Assembly: GCA_016282455.1 (NCBI GenBank)
Contig: JAEEKM010000033.1
Location: 1 to 7,487 of the forward strand
Reading direction: 5' to 3'
Source of the DNA: Treponema sp.
GTDB taxonomy: Bacteria > Spirochaetota > Spirochaetia > Treponematales > Treponemataceae
Length of the DNA stretch: 7,487 nt
Both the position numbers and the translations under genes were made by a program. The notes under the pieces are model-generated. The model saw only the letters and a list, made by a program, of their open reading frames with translations. It had not been told where the DNA came from and did no database searches. Position 1 is the first letter of the stretch; each line of letters begins with the position of its first letter. Shown piece by piece: positions 6,808 through 7,487 of the stretch.

Positions 6808-6840
6808 AGTCGATATACTATCACATATACGACTCTTAAA
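6808..6840 (-). promoter_or_regulatory. Inverted repeat (candidate operator) and weak promoter before the regulator gene
   Basis: Plus-strand bases 6808-6834 read AGTCG-a-TATA, an 8-base spacer, TATA-CGACT: nine matching arm positions with one bulged A. Minus-strand TATATC (6817-6812) could be a -10 with TTTAAG (6840-6835) as a poor -35 at 17 bases, so the repeat would overlap the promoter and suit autoregulation by an ArsR-type dimer. The AT-rich half is easily met by chance; the AGTCG/CGACT arms are the informative part. Confidence 0.4.
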
Positions 6841-6899
6841 AAAGGGGTGCCTGTAATGTTTTCGTGTCACTTTTTTACACATCGCATACAGGCATCCCC
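6838..6899 (-). terminator. Stem-loop followed by six T, just upstream of the regulator promoter
   Basis: Bases 6844-6855 (GGGGTGCCTGTA) pair with 6887-6898 (TACAGGCATCCC): 12 positions with one imperfect pair. An inner 4-bp GTGT/ACAC helix lies in the loop. On the minus strand the stem runs straight into TTTTTT (6843-6838), terminator form. The imperfect pair is G-U for plus-strand RNA but A-C for minus-strand RNA, so the stem itself slightly favours a plus-strand transcript while the T-run favours minus. Confidence 0.55.
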
Positions 6900-6925
6900 C
6901 GAAAAAGGAGGCTACAGGGCATTTG

Positions 6926-6951
6926 GAAAAAACTGCTTTGTGCATTTTTTC
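6926..6951. terminator. A/T-flanked bidirectional hairpin, middle of three
   Basis: GAAAAAA at 6926-6932 pairs with TTTTTTC at 6945-6951, and TGC with GCA inside it, with a bulged C and a 5-base loop. Both strands end in six T, but the GC part is only 3 bp, so it is a weak terminator at best. It lies between the two stronger stem-loops. Confidence 0.35.
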
Positions 6952-6963
6952 AGATGCGTCTGC

Positions 6964-7018
6964 AAAAAACACGGGGCAAGTGAAAACTCATGTAAGTTTC
7001 CATTGGCAGCCTGCCCCG
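6964..7018 (-). terminator. Rho-independent terminator of the arabinofuranosidase gene
   Basis: Minus strand: CGGGGCAGG (7018-7010) pairs with CTTGCCCCG (6980-6972), then after a 7-base bulge TGGAAACTT (7002-6994) pairs with GAGTTTTCA (6989-6981) around an ACAT loop. TTTTTT follows (6969-6964) after TG. Three of the 18 pairs are G-U on the minus strand and would be A-C mismatches on plus, which supports minus-strand RNA. It starts 20 bases after the hydrolase stop codon. Confidence 0.8.
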
Positions 7019-7037
7019 AATGTTCCTGATTGAACCC

Positions 7038-7487
7038 TTATTTCTGGAGTTCCAGAATTGTAAGGGAGTTTGCTTTAACGGTGTACATAAAGTCTGAACT
7101 TACACCATTAACTGTTTCCGTTACGGGAGCAACCTGTTTGGGTCTGCGGAAACTGTTTTCATCATCTGCTGCTCCGGAGAGGATTGTTGCTTTTCCACTT
7201 CCCTTGAGGGCTGGGGCAGAAGCGAGATTGATTCTTACGCTCTGGTTTGTTCCGGTTACGTTTACAATCTTTACGATGATTTTTCCGTCACTGGTTTCTC
7301 CAACGTGAGCGTAGATGGGATCAAAGTTCATGGTGTCCTTAAACTCGTGCATAAGGGTTCCGTCAAGGTAGCACTTGTATTCTTCTCCGCGAACTTCGAT
7401 TTTAATTTTGTAGAACTTTCCGTTTGCAAGGTTAACTGGCTTCGAGTCACCGATTACACTGCGGCCTGTGAGTGCGCCTTTTTCAAC
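7038..7487 (-). CDS. Alpha-L-arabinofuranosidase-like glycoside hydrolase, C-terminal part (5'-partial)
   Basis: The frame stays open to the window edge, so only the last 149 residues are seen. Residues about 22-45 (NGKFYKIKIEVRGEEYKC and YLDG) match the strand pattern of a concanavalin/LamG-like domain of the type inserted in some bacterial arabinofuranosidases. Residues about 57-148 form the C-terminal beta-sandwich typical of GH51 enzymes: KIIVKIVNVTG, then VRINL, the DDENSFRRPKQVAPV stretch and a closing YTVKANSLTILEL. GH51 enzymes release L-arabinose from arabinoxylan and arabinan. The catalytic barrel and both catalytic Glu lie outside the window, so family and activity rest on the C-terminus only; a GH43-type or other sandwich-tailed hydrolase is possible. 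A terminator follows at once, and the interrupted regulator is the next gene on the same strand. Export cannot be judged without the N-terminus. Confidence 0.7.
   Translation of the reverse strand, partial: VEKGALTGRSVIGDSKPVNLANGKFYKIKIEVRGEEYKCYLDGTLMHEFKDTMNFDPIYAHVGETSDGKIIVKIVNVTGTNQSVRINLASAPALKGSGKATILSGAADDENSFRRPKQVAPVTETVNGVSSDFMYTVKANSLTILELQK

Noticed and set aside
6856..7029. Plus-strand 57-codon Cys-rich frame beginning MFSCHFFTHR with AGGGG upstream.
   Set aside because: It runs through all three stem-loops, the Cys spacing fits no family I know, no promoter is visible, and the AGGGG is itself part of a stem arm. Most likely a by-product of the hairpins.

Overview
The window reads as a chromosomal segment from a gut- or rumen-type spirochaete, most likely a Treponema. 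This is inferred from gene content: a TPR protein with a long Glu/Pro-rich acidic linker, a MurJ operon headed by a helical protein I cannot name, and the end of a plant-polysaccharide arabinofuranosidase. No single gene proves the genus. UGA is used as a normal stop (TPR gene, murJ), so the standard bacterial code applies.

Layout. Bases 1-1938 (+) hold the 3' part of a TPR protein gene that starts before the window. It meets tail-to-tail a three-gene minus-strand operon read from about 5800 down to 1918: an unrecognised all-helical 360-residue protein, murJ (lipid II flippase) and an M24-family aminopeptidase. murJ and the peptidase overlap by ATGA, with a perfect Shine-Dalgarno for the second gene inside murJ. 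A good sigma70-type promoter precedes the operon and argues for ATG 5781 over TTG 5799 as its first start. The convergent stops overlap by 21 bp, and the only obvious terminator for the TPR gene lies inside the peptidase gene, opposite its active-site His codon.

Bases 5837-6775 (-) hold an ArsR-type winged-helix regulator fused to a distinctive C-terminal domain of unknown function. An in-frame TGA splits it exactly between the recognition helix and the rest of the wing, and both halves are otherwise intact. Upstream are a strong ribosome binding site and an inverted repeat that could be its operator.

Bases 6776-7037 have no convincing gene but carry three successive stem-loops, each followed on the minus strand by a run of six T. 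The first is a clear terminator for the gene to its right. Bases 7038-7487 (-) are the C-terminal end of an alpha-L-arabinofuranosidase-like glycoside hydrolase with a concanavalin-like segment.

Together: a housekeeping cell-wall operon lies next to a sugar-utilisation edge, where a possibly inactivated regulator sits beside the hydrolase it may have controlled. The most noteworthy items are the interrupted regulator, the structured intergenic region, the terminator embedded in the peptidase gene and the recently duplicated acidic repeats of the TPR protein. I found no CRISPR array, tRNA, rRNA, transposase or defence system.
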